DNA from: an uncultured Acidobacteriia bacterium
GTDB lineage: Bacteria > Acidobacteriota > Terriglobia > Bryobacterales > Bryobacteraceae
Direction of reading: 5' to 3'
DNA: 64,000 nucleotides
Assembly: GCA_903929755.1 (NCBI GenBank)
Contig: CAIYVZ010000160.1
Location: 1-64,000, forward strand
Shown here: positions 1 through 8,053 of the stretch, in pieces
Position numbering within the stretch: the first letter of the stretch is position 1
How the letters are laid out: each line of letters begins with the position of its first letter
The notes under the pieces: model-generated
Databases searched by the model: none
Told to the model about the DNA's origin: nothing
What the model saw: only the letters and a program-made list of their open reading frames with translations
Program-made: the position numbers and the translations under genes

Positions 1-98
<98 letters not shown>

Positions 99-106
99 TC
101 AATTTG

Positions 107-139
107 AAAAGGCCCAGCCGAAAGGTTTGGGCCTTTTTC
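107..139 (+). terminator. Rho-independent terminator of the rRNA operon
   Basis: AAAAGGCCCA (107-116) pairs with TGGGCCTTTT (127-136) around a short loop and ends in a T run. This gives a GC-rich stem plus U tract just after the 5S gene. It also separates the rRNA operon from the convergent rsmI gene. Confidence 0.9.
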
Positions 140-160
140 TTGTGCCCCCTGCTCTTCCTC

Positions 161-1009
161 TTACTCTTCCTCGTCCGCCAGACTTCTCGCCTGCCCCGAG
201 ACTAGTTTATACACATCGCGCTTCCCCAGGCCCCGCTCTTTCGCAACCGTCTTAATGGCATCCATTCGGGCCACGCCGGCTTCCATCAGCAGCGAAATGG
301 CGTCCTCAATCGGAAGGTCGGTCGAGACGGGTACCTCGCCTTTGCCGATCAAGACAACGAATTCCCCACGGATCGAGCCCTTCGCCTCCAACTGCGCTGC
401 TATTTCCGTCGCAGTCCCCCGCAGAACCTCTTCGTGCATCTTCGTAAGCTCCCGGGCAACGCAAACATCCCGACCGCCCAACACCGTGGCAATATCGTGT
501 AAGCACTCCACAATCCGGTGGGGTGCCTCATAAAAAATCAAGGTAGCCTGTTCACTTGCAAATGATTCCAGAATCCGCATGCGGGCGCCCTGCTTCGGTG
601 GAAGGAACCCGCCGAAATGGATCTGGTCCGAGGGCAGACCCGAGCAAACCAGCGCGGCAAGCATTGCAGACGGTCCTGGAATCGCTTCCACTTTAACGCC
701 GAAGTGAGCGGCACCGCGAACAATCCTGAATCCCGGATCGGAGAGTAACGGCGTCCCCGCATCTGAAACAATGGCGACGTTCTCGCCAGCCTGCAGCCGG
801 GCGAAAATTTCCGGCGCACGTTGCGACTCGTTGTGCTCGTGATAGCTCACCGTCCGGGTCGTGATCCCATAATGGTGCAGCAAGTGACCCGTCGTCCGGG
901 TGTCTTCACATGCAATCCAGTCAACTTCCTTCAGGATCCGTACGGCGCGGTACGTGATGTCCTCAAGATTGCCAATCGGCGTGGAAACAATATACAGGCA
1001 TCCGGGCAT
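161..1009 (-). CDS. rsmI: 16S rRNA (cytidine-1402-2'-O)-methyltransferase RsmI
   Basis: RsmI uses SAM to 2'-O-methylate C1402 of 16S rRNA in the decoding centre. The protein starts MPGCLYIVSTPIGNLEDIT, the family's signature N-terminus, followed by ACEDTRTTGHLL and SDAGTPLLSDPG, both typical of the tetrapyrrole-methylase fold. The middle has EAIPGPSAMLAALVCSGLP and ERELTK-like segments. The reading frame is open for 27 more codons upstream, but that extension has no family similarity. The ATG at 1009 is preferred and gives about 282 residues, the usual size. It converges on the 5S gene and diverges from the iron-uptake operon. Confidence 0.95.
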   Translation of the reverse strand: MPGCLYIVSTPIGNLEDITYRAVRILKEVDWIACEDTRTTGHLLHHYGITTRTVSYHEHNESQRAPEIFARLQAGENVAIVSDAGTPLLSDPGFRIVRGAAHFGVKVEAIPGPSAMLAALVCSGLPSDQIHFGGFLPPKQGARMRILESFASEQATLIFYEAPHRIVECLHDIATVLGGRDVCVARELTKMHEEVLRGTATEIAAQLEAKGSIRGEFVVLIGKGEVPVSTDLPIEDAISLLMEAGVARMDAIKTVAKERGLGKRDVYKLVSGQARSLADEEE

Positions 1010-1074
1010 ATCCCGAGTATAGGCCGCAACGTCTCCCAAACAATCTGCGACCCTTTTAGTCCTCGATCGTTTGA

Positions 1075-1099
1075 TACAATAAATTTGCAACTGAGTTGC
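1075..1099 (+). promoter_or_regulatory. Candidate -10 box and operator palindrome ahead of the iron operon
   Basis: TACAAT (1075-1080) looks like a -10 element, with only a poor -35 match 17 bp upstream. Just downstream lies a perfect 13-bp palindrome, GCAACTGAGTTGC (1087-1099), ending 5 bp before the ATG of the FTR1 gene. A repressor bound there would cover the transcription start or ribosome site. It does not match a classical Fur or DtxR box. The fourth gene of this operon carries a DtxR-like domain, so an iron-responsive operator is plausible but unproven. Confidence 0.4.
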
Positions 1100-1104
1100 C
1101 GATT

Positions 1105-2373
1105 ATGCTGCAGACTTTTGTGATCACACTTCGGGAGGGCGTGGAGGCCGCACTCGTTATTGCGATCGCCGTCGCCTACCTCCGCAAAACGGGCCGCGCC
1201 GCGCTTCTGTCTACGGTCTACAAAGCCTTGTTTTCCGCAGTAATTGCCTGTTTTGTGACCGCCTGGGCGTTCACCAAAATTGAGATCAACTCCGAGGCCT
1301 ACGAGGGCTACACGCTGCTGGTCAGCGCCGTATTTGTGCTCTCCATGGTCATCTGGATGAACCGCCACGGCAAGACCCTCAAGGGGGAAATTGAAAGTAA
1401 GTTGCAGGAAGGACCTGCTGCGCCCGGCGACAAAAGCGGCACCTTTGGTATTTTCGCCTTCGTCTTTTTGATGATCTTCCGCGAAGGTGTCGAGACCCTG
1501 CTCCTTCTGGCTGCGGTTCGCCTCGACACGCAGGGAATTCTCTCCTGGCTCGGAGCCATCGCGGGCATCGCACTGGCCGTACTTTTCGGTATCAGTTTTG
1601 TCCGCGGCACTATTCGCGTCAATCTGGGGCAGTTCTTCAAGGTAACGACGATCATCCTGATGGTGGTCGTAGCACAGTTGGCTATCACTGGCCTTCATGA
1701 ACTGTCCGAAGGCCGCGTGATCCCCAGCAGTAAGCGCGAGATGGCACTTATCGGCCCTATCGTAAAGAACGATATCTTTTTCTTCATCACCATTCTTGCC
1801 CTGGCCGGCGCCATGATCCTTTTTGAATGGCGAAAACGCAAAGCTCCCCGCACCGAAGGCCTCCAGGGAGCCGAACTCCGCAAAGCCGTTTGGTCGGCAC
1901 GCAGGGAACGCAACTGGATGACCGCCTCCTGCGTTGCCTCCTGCCTGTTCATCGCGATGATCACGGCAGAGTTCATCTACGCGAAACAGGCTACCGCGCT
2001 TTCAGCCGCAACACCGGTCACCTTCGACAACGGCGCTGTCCGGTTACCTGTCGCGTCCCTGAACGACGGCAAGCTCCACCGTTTCTCCATTGACGAACAG
2101 GGCGTCCATGTTCGCTTCATCGTCATTCGCCGGCCCGACGAGTCCCTGGCAGTTGCTTTCGACGCCTGCGAGATCTGCGGCACTCAGGGCTACTACCAAA
2201 AAGGCGCCGAAGTGATTTGCCGCAACTGTTCCGCCAGCATCGTTATCCCAACCATCGGAATCTCCGGTGGCTGTAATCCCGTCCCGCTGAAGGCGAAGGT
2301 CGAATCCGGCATGTTGATCATCGACGAAGCTTTCCTCAATCCCGGGGTCCGTATGTTCCGAGAGGCGCAGTGA
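1105..2373 (+). CDS. FTR1-family iron permease fused to a DUF2318 (FtrD-like) domain
   Basis: This membrane protein of about 422 residues is predicted to import iron. The FTR1 part has two REGVE motifs (residues 10-14 and 126-130), the ferric-binding signature of Ftr1/EfeU permeases, within about seven hydrophobic segments. After a last membrane segment the C-terminal ~110 residues carry CEICG, CRNC and GGCNP. This matches the DUF2318 domain, which in Campylobacter is a separate gene of the P19/Ftr1 iron system. The frame opens at TTG 1096, but ATG 1105 places the first REGVE at its usual distance, so ATG is chosen. It overlaps the next permease gene by 4 nt (GTGA) and heads the operon. No P19 gene is visible here. 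Confidence 0.88.
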   Translation: MLQTFVITLREGVEAALVIAIAVAYLRKTGRAALLSTVYKALFSAVIACFVTAWAFTKIEINSEAYEGYTLLVSAVFVLSMVIWMNRHGKTLKGEIESKLQEGPAAPGDKSGTFGIFAFVFLMIFREGVETLLLLAAVRLDTQGILSWLGAIAGIALAVLFGISFVRGTIRVNLGQFFKVTTIILMVVVAQLAITGLHELSEGRVIPSSKREMALIGPIVKNDIFFFITILALAGAMILFEWRKRKAPRTEGLQGAELRKAVWSARRERNWMTASCVASCLFIAMITAEFIYAKQATALSAATPVTFDNGAVRLPVASLNDGKLHRFSIDEQGVHVRFIVIRRPDESLAVAFDACEICGTQGYYQKGAEVICRNCSASIVIPTIGISGGCNPVPLKAKVESGMLIIDEAFLNPGVRMFREAQ

Positions 2374-3617
2374 TCATCCGCTTCGTCCGGCAATCTCTCA
2401 GCCGTTCGCCGCGCCGAAAAGTGCTGCTCATCGCGGCCATCGCCCTCGGATCAGCCGTCGCCACCTCCATGCTCGGTGTCATGCTCTCCATCGGGGATAA
2501 GGTCAACCAGGAACTCCGTGCCGTCGGCGCCAACATCGTGGTAACCGCTAAAGCCACCGCACTTGAGGGCGGCCTTGGCAGTGTCACCACCAAAGCGTCC
2601 GGCCGCGCAAATTATTTCCCAGAAGCCGACGCCCCGAAGCTAAAGGCCATCTTCTGGGGCCTTAATATTACCGCTTTCGCACCGTCGCTTTCGGTCCACG
2701 ACGGCCCCCAGCAGGTCCAGGGCGTCTGGTTCAACCGCGCCTACACCAATCCCGTGGACCACAAAGAACAGAACACCGGGCTTCGGACACTCAACCCGGC
2801 CTGGAAAGTGAATGGTTCCTGGGCGACAGACGAAGGTGACGCGTGCATGGCAGGTGAGAACGCCGCCCGCCGCAACCACTGGCAACCCGGCGCCACCGTA
2901 CACATTCTGGGCGCCGCCTGCCGCCTGACCGGCATCATCTCCGCCGGCGACGACGTTGATGAGAACGTTCTCCTTCCGCTGAGCCGGGTCCAGGCAGCCG
3001 CCGGAAAACCAGGTCTCATCGACCGTATCGACGTCGCCGCCCTTACCAAACCTGAAGACGATTTCGCGCGGAAAGACCCGAAGTTCATGACGGCCTCCGA
3101 AATGGAGCGCTGGAGTTGCACCAATTACGTTCTCTCCATCGCTCACCAGATTGAACAGGCGATTCCCGGCACACGCGCCCGCCCCGTCCGGCGCGTAGCC
3201 GATTCGGAAGGCAAGATCCTCGATAAGATCGGGGGGCTGATGGCCCTCATCACGCTGACGGCCCTGCTCTCCGCAGGCCTCACCGTCTGGAGCCTTACGG
3301 CGACCACCCTTCTGGAACGTCGCGCCGAAATCGCCATCATGCAGGCCATCGGAGGTTCCCGCTTCCTGATCGCCACGATCCTGGGCCTGGAGACAGCCCT
3401 CATCGGTGCGGTTGGCGGCACAATAGGCGCGTTCTCCGGCGTCTGGCTTGCCAGCTTCGTCGGCCGCTCCGTATTCCACGGGACCATCGAGATCTCACCG
3501 GTTCTGCCGTTCATCATTATTCTTGCCGCCATTCTGGTAGGCCTCCTTGGTGCGGCGCAGCCCCTGAGCAGCAGTCTGCGGCTGGAGCCAGCCAGCATTC
3601 TCCGGGAAGGCCTCTGA
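2370..3617 (+). CDS. FtsX-like ABC transporter permease of the iron system
   Basis: This ~415-residue protein has one N-terminal membrane helix, a large extracytoplasmic MacB-like domain (about residues 45-280) and three C-terminal helices (TLTALLSAGLTVWSLTATTL, then GLETALIGAVGGTIGAFSG, then the last ~30 residues). This is the FtsX/MacB permease layout. The segment GANIVVTAKAT also occurs, nearly unchanged, in the next gene, so the two are paralogues. It starts with GTG 2370 inside the previous stop and abuts the next gene at TGATG. Its position matches the two permeases that accompany Ftr1 and DUF2318 in Campylobacter (Cj1661/Cj1662). The transported substrate is not known from sequence. 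Confidence 0.85.
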   Translation: MIIRFVRQSLSRSPRRKVLLIAAIALGSAVATSMLGVMLSIGDKVNQELRAVGANIVVTAKATALEGGLGSVTTKASGRANYFPEADAPKLKAIFWGLNITAFAPSLSVHDGPQQVQGVWFNRAYTNPVDHKEQNTGLRTLNPAWKVNGSWATDEGDACMAGENAARRNHWQPGATVHILGAACRLTGIISAGDDVDENVLLPLSRVQAAAGKPGLIDRIDVAALTKPEDDFARKDPKFMTASEMERWSCTNYVLSIAHQIEQAIPGTRARPVRRVADSEGKILDKIGGLMALITLTALLSAGLTVWSLTATTLLERRAEIAIMQAIGGSRFLIATILGLETALIGAVGGTIGAFSGVWLASFVGRSVFHGTIEISPVLPFIIILAAILVGLLGAAQPLSSSLRLEPASILREGL

Positions 3618-4690
3618 TGTTTATCACCTTCGTCCTCCAGGCCCTGGTACACCGCAAACAACGTCTCCTGCTCGCGCTTGCTGCGCTTTCGGTGGCGGCA
3701 ATGCTGGCCACCGTCCTGTTTGCGATCAATGGCACAGTGGAACGCCGAATACGCGACGAATTCCGGGGCTACGGTGCCAATATCGTTGTCACCCCTGGCA
3801 CAGGGACCACCCTACCTCTTACGGTGGCGGAAGCAGCCGAAAAACTGGGGGCAGAAGCCGCACCCTGGCTCATAACTTCCGGCAGCATCAATAATGAAAC
3901 GGTCGCCGTCGCGGGCTTCTTTCCCGCAAAGGCAGCCAGTATGACCGGATATTGGCACGTTCAGGGCACCCGGGATATCGGCTCCGGCGATTGCATGGTC
4001 GGGGAATTACTCGCTATCCAGTTCAGCCTCAAGCCGGGCAGTCTGGTCCCGTTGGCCAACGCTCCTTGCATCGTAAAAGGCATTGTCTCGACGGGAGGTG
4101 CGGAGGACCGAGAAATCCTGGTGCCGTTCGAAATCGCCGCCCGGCTCTCAGGCCTGACCGACGCCGCCAGCGTGATCGCCCTGCGTGCGCCGGGTGAAAC
4201 GATCGACCCTACCAGCCAGGCGCTCGCGAAAGCGTTCCCCAACGCCGATGTACGTACTGTTCGCGCTGTTGCGGATACTGAATCCGCCGTAGTCATCCGG
4301 ATTCGCGCCGCACTGTTCCTGTTGACGCTGCTGATTCTCGGCATCACCACCCTCTGCGTCACCAGCAATTTCAGCGAAGCCGTCATGGAGCGAGCCAAAG
4401 AAGTGGGCATCATGAAAGCTCTGGGCGCCGCGGAAACGAAGATTGCGGCACTGTTTCTCAGCGAATCCGCGGCTCTGGCCTTGTTGGCCTCCCTGATCGG
4501 GTACGGCATCGGCGTCTTGGCGGCAGCCGCCATAGGCCGCAGTATTTTTGGCGTATTTCACCCCGAAGCGAACTGGCTGGTCTTCGCCGGAGTAGTGGGT
4601 GTCATGCTGATGGTTTCAACTCTAGCGACAGGCATCGCGGCATCACGGATCTGGGCGATTCAACCCGCAAGGATATTAAGGGGCGAGTAA
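3617..4690 (+). CDS. FtsX-like ABC transporter permease, second subunit
   Basis: This ~357-residue permease is paralogous to its upstream neighbour. It has an N-terminal helix, a periplasmic domain with GYGANIVVTPGTG, and a C-terminal three-helix FtsX domain that includes AKEVGIMKALGAAETKIAALF, the typical coupling segment that contacts the ATPase. ATG 3617 overlaps the previous TGA. The ATPase gene begins at the base after this stop. Together with the upstream permease and the downstream ATPase it would form a heteromeric MacB-like transporter attached to an FTR1 iron importer. Confidence 0.85.
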   Translation: MFITFVLQALVHRKQRLLLALAALSVAAMLATVLFAINGTVERRIRDEFRGYGANIVVTPGTGTTLPLTVAEAAEKLGAEAAPWLITSGSINNETVAVAGFFPAKAASMTGYWHVQGTRDIGSGDCMVGELLAIQFSLKPGSLVPLANAPCIVKGIVSTGGAEDREILVPFEIAARLSGLTDAASVIALRAPGETIDPTSQALAKAFPNADVRTVRAVADTESAVVIRIRAALFLLTLLILGITTLCVTSNFSEAVMERAKEVGIMKALGAAETKIAALFLSESAALALLASLIGYGIGVLAAAAIGRSIFGVFHPEANWLVFAGVVGVMLMVSTLATGIAASRIWAIQPARILRGE

Positions 4691-5824
4691 GTGGCGGCAT
4701 TCATCGAACTATCCGACGTAACCCGGGTCTACGGCAGTGGCACCACCGAAGTGCGCGCCGTGAACGGCATCACCTTCACCGCGCAACAGGGCGAATGGAT
4801 CGCCATCATGGGGCCTTCGGGTTCCGGCAAGACCACCCTTCTGAACCTGATCGGCTGTCTGGACCAGCCCAGCGGCGGAGCGCTGTGCATTGGTGGCACG
4901 AACACCGCCACCCTGTCCCGTTCTGAACTCGCCCGCTTCCGCAGTGAGACCATTGGCTTCGTTTTCCAGCAGTTCCACCTGGTGCCGCACCTCAACGCTC
5001 TCGAAAACGTGATGCTGGCTCAGTACTTTCACAGCATGACGGACAAAGGTGAAGCACTCGCCGCCCTCAAACAGGTCGGTCTGGAAGGCCGGGCCACGCA
5101 CCTGCCCTCCCAGCTCTCCGGCGGAGAGCAGCAGCGTGTCGCCATCGCGCGGGCCCTCGTCAACGACCCTAAAATCATCCTGGCCGACGAGCCAACCGGC
5201 AACCTGGACGCCGAAAATCAGCGTATCGTATTCCGCCTGCTCAGCGACCTTCACGCCCAGGGACGCACCATTGTCATGGTTACCCACGACGAAAACGCCG
5301 GTAAACTGGCAGACCGCCGCCTGAACCTGGAACACGGACGCATCCGCCAGAATCTCACCTTCTCTGCCGAAGAAAATCAGGACTTCGACGAGGTATTAGA
5401 ACACCTCTGGACTCGCACGGAGCAGTCGACACACATCGAATCCCACGACTTCACTGAAGTTCAGTGGCGGCGCCTCATCAACACAATGGCGCAAATCGGC
5501 CTCGTCACCACCGAGAACGGTAAAGATGGCTTCACGCCCAAGGGCTACACCCGCGCTCGCAACGTAATCCGTCGCCACCGGCTTGCCGAGCGGCTGTTCC
5601 GCGACGTCCTCTCCATTCAGGATGAAGCGGAAATCGAATCCAGCGCCTGCAAGTTCGAACACATTCTCAGTCCCGAAGTCACCGACCGCATGTGCACCCT
5701 GATGGGGCATCCGGAGGCGTGTCCGCATGGTAGTCCCATCCCGCGTGGCGAGTGCTGTACCTCAAACCGCCTTCCCGATACGGCTGACCTCACTTCGATG
5801 ATGCACAGCATAAAACGTGCCTAA
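4691..5824 (+). CDS. ABC transporter ATP-binding protein fused to a DtxR-type iron-dependent regulator domain
   Basis: Residues 1 to about 225 are a LolD/MacB-type ATPase: Walker [11 protein letters not shown]-loop FVFQQFH, signature [15 protein letters not shown], Walker [12 protein letters not shown] and the H-loop in MVTHD. About 140 residues follow that resemble DtxR/IdeR/MntR. There is a winged-helix-like stretch ending [22 protein letters not shown], then [14 protein letters not shown] and [10 protein letters not shown]. The regulator's metal ligands (His and Glu of RRHRLAER; Cys, Glu and His of SACKFEH) are present. The fusion implies that metal sensing acts directly on transporter ATP use, or that the tail still binds DNA. 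The start is GTG 4691, directly after the preceding stop. Confidence 0.9.
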   Translation: MAAFIELSDVTRVYGSGTTEVRAVNGITFTAQQGEWIAIMGPSGSGKTTLLNLIGCLDQPSGGALCIGGTNTATLSRSELARFRSETIGFVFQQFHLVPHLNALENVMLAQYFHSMTDKGEALAALKQVGLEGRATHLPSQLSGGEQQRVAIARALVNDPKIILADEPTGNLDAENQRIVFRLLSDLHAQGRTIVMVTHDENAGKLADRRLNLEHGRIRQNLTFSAEENQDFDEVLEHLWTRTEQSTHIESHDFTEVQWRRLINTMAQIGLVTTENGKDGFTPKGYTRARNVIRRHRLAERLFRDVLSIQDEAEIESSACKFEHILSPEVTDRMCTLMGHPEACPHGSPIPRGECCTSNRLPDTADLTSMMHSIKRA

Positions 5825-5876
5825 ACAAACGGGCCGACACGAATGGGTTTGGTAGGCTCAGGAGTTAAGATCTCAA

Positions 5877-6800
5877 ATGCATAACGTCGTTATTATTGGA
5901 TCGGGTTGCGCCGGAAATACCGCTGCTGTTTATACCGCACGGGCGGGCCTGAAGCCGCTCGTCATCAAGGGCTGGGAGGCAGGTGGACAGCTCTCCATCA
6001 CCAGTGAAGTGGAGAACTTCCCCGGTTTTCCCCAGGGCATTCTCGGCCCCGAACTCGTTGAAAACATGAAGCAGCAGGCCGAACGTTTCGGGGCCGAATA
6101 TATGGACGGCGCGGTATCGGAAGCCGACCTCTCGAAGCGTCCCTTCCGGCTCCGTGTGGAAGACCAGTGGCTTGAAACCCGCACGCTGATCATCGCCTCC
6201 GGCGCCAGTGCCCGCTGGCTGGACCTGCCGAGTGAACAGAAGCTCATCGGCCACGGTGTCAGCTCCTGCGCCACCTGCGACGGCTTCTTTTACCGCGACA
6301 AGCAGATCATGGTGGTTGGCGGTGGAGATACCGCGATGGAAGAGGCGAACTTCCTGACCCGCTTTGGCCGCAATGTCGCGCTGGTTCATCGCCGCGACAG
6401 CTTCCGGGCTTCGAAGATCATGCTGGAACGCGCCCAGGCCAACCCCAAAATCGAGTTCATCATGAATACCGCCATCGAAGAGGTTTTCGATCTGGCACAG
6501 AACACGGTGACCGGCGTTCGGCTCAAGAATCTGGTGACTGGGGAGACTTCCATGCGCGACGTGGACGGCCTCTTCATCGCGATCGGCCACATCCCGAACA
6601 CCAAGCCCTTTGTCGGGCAGCTCGACCTCGATCCGGATGGCTACATCGTGTCGCATGGCGGAGCCCGCACCAATATCCACGGCGTTTTCCACGCGGGAGA
6701 CGTGCAGGATCGGGTTTACCGGCAAGCGATCACGGCCGCCGGCGCAGGTTGCATGGCGGCTATCGAAACCGAACGTTTACTTGAAGCAGAAGGGCACTAA
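5877..6800 (+). CDS. trxB: Thioredoxin reductase-like NAD(P)/FAD flavoprotein
   Basis: This is a 307-residue low-molecular-weight thioredoxin reductase. The FAD-binding GSGCAGNTAAVYTARAGL is near the N-terminus, the redox-active SSCATCDGFFYRDK (CxxC) around residue 135, the NADPH-binding VVGGGDTAMEEANFLTRFG follows, and the C-terminal HAGDVQDRVYRQAITAAGAG closes the FAD site. It should pass electrons from NADPH to thioredoxin or a similar carrier. It lies 52 bp after the iron operon in the same direction. Campylobacter P19/Ftr1 loci also carry redox proteins, so it may serve that system as well as general thiol reduction. RidA follows 9 bp later. Confidence 0.92.
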   Translation: MHNVVIIGSGCAGNTAAVYTARAGLKPLVIKGWEAGGQLSITSEVENFPGFPQGILGPELVENMKQQAERFGAEYMDGAVSEADLSKRPFRLRVEDQWLETRTLIIASGASARWLDLPSEQKLIGHGVSSCATCDGFFYRDKQIMVVGGGDTAMEEANFLTRFGRNVALVHRRDSFRASKIMLERAQANPKIEFIMNTAIEEVFDLAQNTVTGVRLKNLVTGETSMRDVDGLFIAIGHIPNTKPFVGQLDLDPDGYIVSHGGARTNIHGVFHAGDVQDRVYRQAITAAGAGCMAAIETERLLEAEGH

Positions 6801-6809
6801 GCAAAAGCT

Positions 6810-7196
6810 ATGATCGAAAGACTTTCGCCTCCCGGCATTGCGGCCCCTCGTGGGCCTTACTCACCCGCCGTTCGCGCCGGTGATTTCATCTTTGTCTCCG
6901 GCCAACTGGCAGTGGATCCTGTAACGAATCAGTTCGTTCCCGGCGACATCCAGCAGGAAACCCGGATGACGCTGAACAACATCAAGCGCATTCTGGAAGG
7001 TGCGGGCTCCAGCATGGCCGATGCAGTCCGGGTTGGCGTCTTCCTGGCCGACGGCACAGAATTCGCCAAGATGAACGAAGTCTATGCCGAGTTCTTCGGA
7101 GACGCCAAACCGGCACGCACCACCATCGTCTGCAAGTTCGCAGCCGATATCCGTGTGGAAATCGACTGCGTGGCTTACAGCCCAAAAACCAGTTAG
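6810..7196 (+). CDS. ridA: RidA/YjgF-family enamine/imine deaminase
   Basis: RidA hydrolyses reactive enamine/imine intermediates released by PLP enzymes such as threonine dehydratase. The 128-residue length is typical. Visible motifs are GPYSPAVRAGDFIFVSGQ at the N-terminus and PARTTIVC near the C-terminus, which contains the substrate-carboxylate-binding arginine, followed by VEIDCVAY. It starts 9 bp after the thioredoxin-reductase gene and is probably co-transcribed. Its last 4 bases overlap the convergent bicupin gene. Confidence 0.93.
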   Translation: MIERLSPPGIAAPRGPYSPAVRAGDFIFVSGQLAVDPVTNQFVPGDIQQETRMTLNNIKRILEGAGSSMADAVRVGVFLADGTEFAKMNEVYAEFFGDAKPARTTIVCKFAADIRVEIDCVAYSPKTS

Positions 7197-7807
7197 TTCT
7201 TTAGCTCGACAACGATCGCTTCCAGGGCCTGATCGCCTGTGTTTTCCAACTGGCTCGGGCCCGCGGTCACCCATTCGGCCTGATTCGCTTTCGGGCCGCT
7301 GATGTAGGCGACGACTGCGTTCCCTGTGCGGGTCACTTTACCGCCCTTTGCGTGGGCTGCGAGCTTCACGCGCAGGACGCGGACCTGATCGTTCTCAAAT
7401 TCCAGCTTTGAGTTCTTCGCATCCGCCTTCAGCGCGTCGGACGACTCTGCCGCTTTCGTGCTGCCTGGCTTCTTCACTTCCACTTCGATGATGTTGAACG
7501 AATTGTCGTCGGTCACTTCCGGCTGGTGTATACCTTCGGGTTTGCTCCAATCGACCTGTCCGGCTTTCCACGTGACATCGACGCCTTTCCTGCCGTCCTG
7601 AAAGTCAAAATGCTGTTTGCCGGCCTGCAGGTAAACCATCACCCGGTTCACCACGTGTTCGTGATACTTACCCTTTACGTGTGCCTTTTCCAGGGCGCGG
7701 AAGACCTTCACCTGGTCGTTCTCAAAGAACTGCGCGCCGGGCTCAACGGCGAATGCTGTTAACCCTGCAACGCAGAGGGCAAGCTGGACCTTCAATAGTG
7801 TTCTCAT
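7193..7807 (-). CDS. Secreted protein with two cupin-like repeats
   Basis: A 204-residue protein with a cleavable signal peptide (MRTLLKVQLALCVAGLTAFA). Two similar halves follow: FENDQVKVFRALEKAHVKG near residue 30 and FENDQVRVLRVKLAAHAKG near residue 137. Both look like small cupin barrels of the kind found in many acidobacterial exported proteins. The first half has a KYHEHVVNR segment that could bind a metal. The second lacks the histidine pair, so only one half may be active. The substrate is unknown. It ends convergently with ridA and lies 34 bp from the end of fdsD. Confidence 0.6.
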   Translation of the reverse strand: MRTLLKVQLALCVAGLTAFAVEPGAQFFENDQVKVFRALEKAHVKGKYHEHVVNRVMVYLQAGKQHFDFQDGRKGVDVTWKAGQVDWSKPEGIHQPEVTDDNSFNIIEVEVKKPGSTKAAESSDALKADAKNSKLEFENDQVRVLRVKLAAHAKGGKVTRTGNAVVAYISGPKANQAEWVTAGPSQLENTGDQALEAIVVELKN

Positions 7808-7841
7808 ATCTCGCCTATTGTATTGGATTCGCTTGCGCCGT

Positions 7842-8048
7842 TTACCTGAGCTGGCTCGACGCCTTGAGTGCTAAAGAACTTAGCCCTTCACCGCCACGCT
7901 CCAGGTGCGCCACCAGTTGCGTCCGCATGCGGGGGGGCCAAAACTTCCGCAGGTGGTCTTCAATACCCGCCACGGCTTCCGCTTCGGAGTAACTGGAGAA
8001 AAACTGAGCGATCTGATTGGCCTGATGAACCATATCTGCAGTGTCCAT
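7842..8048 (-). CDS. fdsD: NAD-dependent formate dehydrogenase delta subunit
   Basis: A 68-residue protein containing MVHQANQIAQFFSSY, then AGIEDHLRKFWPPRMR, the signature of FdsD. FdsD is the small subunit needed for assembly or stability of molybdenum-containing soluble formate dehydrogenases. The frame is open upstream to 8168, but that stretch overlaps fdsA. The ATG at 8048 fits the family size and lies 5 bp after the fdsA stop. It is the last gene of the fds operon. Confidence 0.88.
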   Translation of the reverse strand: MDTADMVHQANQIAQFFSSYSEAEAVAGIEDHLRKFWPPRMRTQLVAHLERGGEGLSSLALKASSQLR

Positions 8049-8053
8049 CGTGG

